64,000 nt of DNA from Nocardia tenerifensis NBRC 101015 (GTDB lineage Bacteria; Actinomycetota; Actinomycetes; Mycobacteriales; Mycobacteriaceae), in assembly GCF_000308715.1 (NCBI RefSeq), contig NZ_BAGH01000184.1, forward strand, positions 1-64,000. The letters are read 5' to 3'. Both the position numbers and the translations under genes were made by a program. The notes below the pieces were generated by a model. It worked only from the letters and a program-made list of their open reading frames with translations, was not told the DNA's origin and searched no databases. Positions 63,897 through 64,000 of this stretch are shown in pieces. Every line of letters begins with the position of its first letter. Position 1 is the first letter of the stretch.

Positions 63897-63914
63897 ACCG
63901 CACGGACGGTCACT
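63897..63914 (-). promoter_or_regulatory. Operator 11 of the ACTG-CAGT family, tetR promoter
   Basis: ACCGCACGGACGGTCACT: core CGNNCG and GGTCA intact, outer arms ACCG/CACT. A further half-site GGCGGTCAGT follows at about 63931. Confidence 0.65.
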
Positions 63915-63935
63915 TCGACCGTATCACCTGGGCGG

Positions 63936-64000
63936 TCAGTGCAGCAGCAGGAGGACCTGTAGTTCGCCGATCAGGAAACCGAGGACCGCGCCGACGGCCA
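63936..64000 (-). CDS. C-terminal end of a membrane protein running off the window
   Basis: Minus-strand frame from the window edge reads AVGAVLGFLIGELQVLLLLH and stops at 63936 (TGA), 64 bases upstream of the tetR start. The hydrophobic text suggests a final membrane helix. Too little is present to name a family. Confidence 0.4.
   Translation of the reverse strand, partial: AVGAVLGFLIGELQVLLLLH

Overview
The window is high-GC actinobacterial DNA, most likely from Nocardia or a close relative in the Mycobacteriales. The best evidence is the left part, which carries a block I recognise from Mycobacterium tuberculosis (Rv1822 to Rv1837c): a CDP-alcohol phosphatidyltransferase, gcvH, garA, a MerR regulator, the DUF151 nuclease, a second MerR regulator, gcvP, a von Willebrand-factor A protein and, further on, malate synthase G. 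ATGA stop/start overlaps, GTG starts and many acyl-CoA enzymes also fit this group. No rRNA, tRNA, CRISPR array or intact transposon was seen.

Layout. 1-11.1 kb: the 5' part of a GMC oxidoreductase, then the conserved block, with a tandem glycine riboswitch in front of gcvP. 11.2-12.4 kb: WhiB, an HNH nuclease and a 39-codon small ORF. 12.4-17.6 kb: a four-gene catabolic operon (FAH hydrolase, thiolase, AMP ligase, cyclase) opposite a TetR gene. 17.6-22.1 kb: a DM13 protein, then an SDR-ADH-TetR-acyl-CoA dehydrogenase operon. 22.3-24.4 kb: glcB. 24.5-28.8 kb: a worn region with gene fragments, an M20 hydrolase and an enoyl-CoA hydratase. 28.8-64 kb: a large accessory catabolic region.

The accessory region is the most interesting part. 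At least twelve copies of one palindrome (consensus ACTGNNCGNNCGNNCAGT, often right after a TTGACT -35 box) sit before: two enoyl-CoA hydratase units, one a six-gene operon with an Ltp2-like thiolase-fold protein, a DUF35 partner, an AMP ligase, a P450 and an acyl-CoA dehydrogenase; a ChoD-like oxidase; fadA-fadB; an ADH-ALDH operon; the divergent fprB/SDR pair; a DUF3068 envelope protein; and a TetR gene at the right edge, the best candidate for its regulator. Together they look like one scattered regulon for hydroxylation, alcohol/aldehyde oxidation, CoA activation and beta-oxidation of an unknown hydrophobic, perhaps alicyclic or terpenoid-like, substrate. FprB could feed electrons to the P450.

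Inside it sits a second small regulon with a different palindrome (GTGTCGATC-N4-GATCGACAC): three copies between a Baeyer-Villiger monooxygenase/esterase operon and a divergent SDR, and one before a nearby TetR gene. It reads as an alcohol-to-ketone-to-ester-to-acid module. Several remnants (FprB/SDR, DUF3068 with its promoter, an acyl-CoA dehydrogenase C-terminus, a flavin hydroxylase C-terminus) show that the region was built by duplication and is partly decaying.
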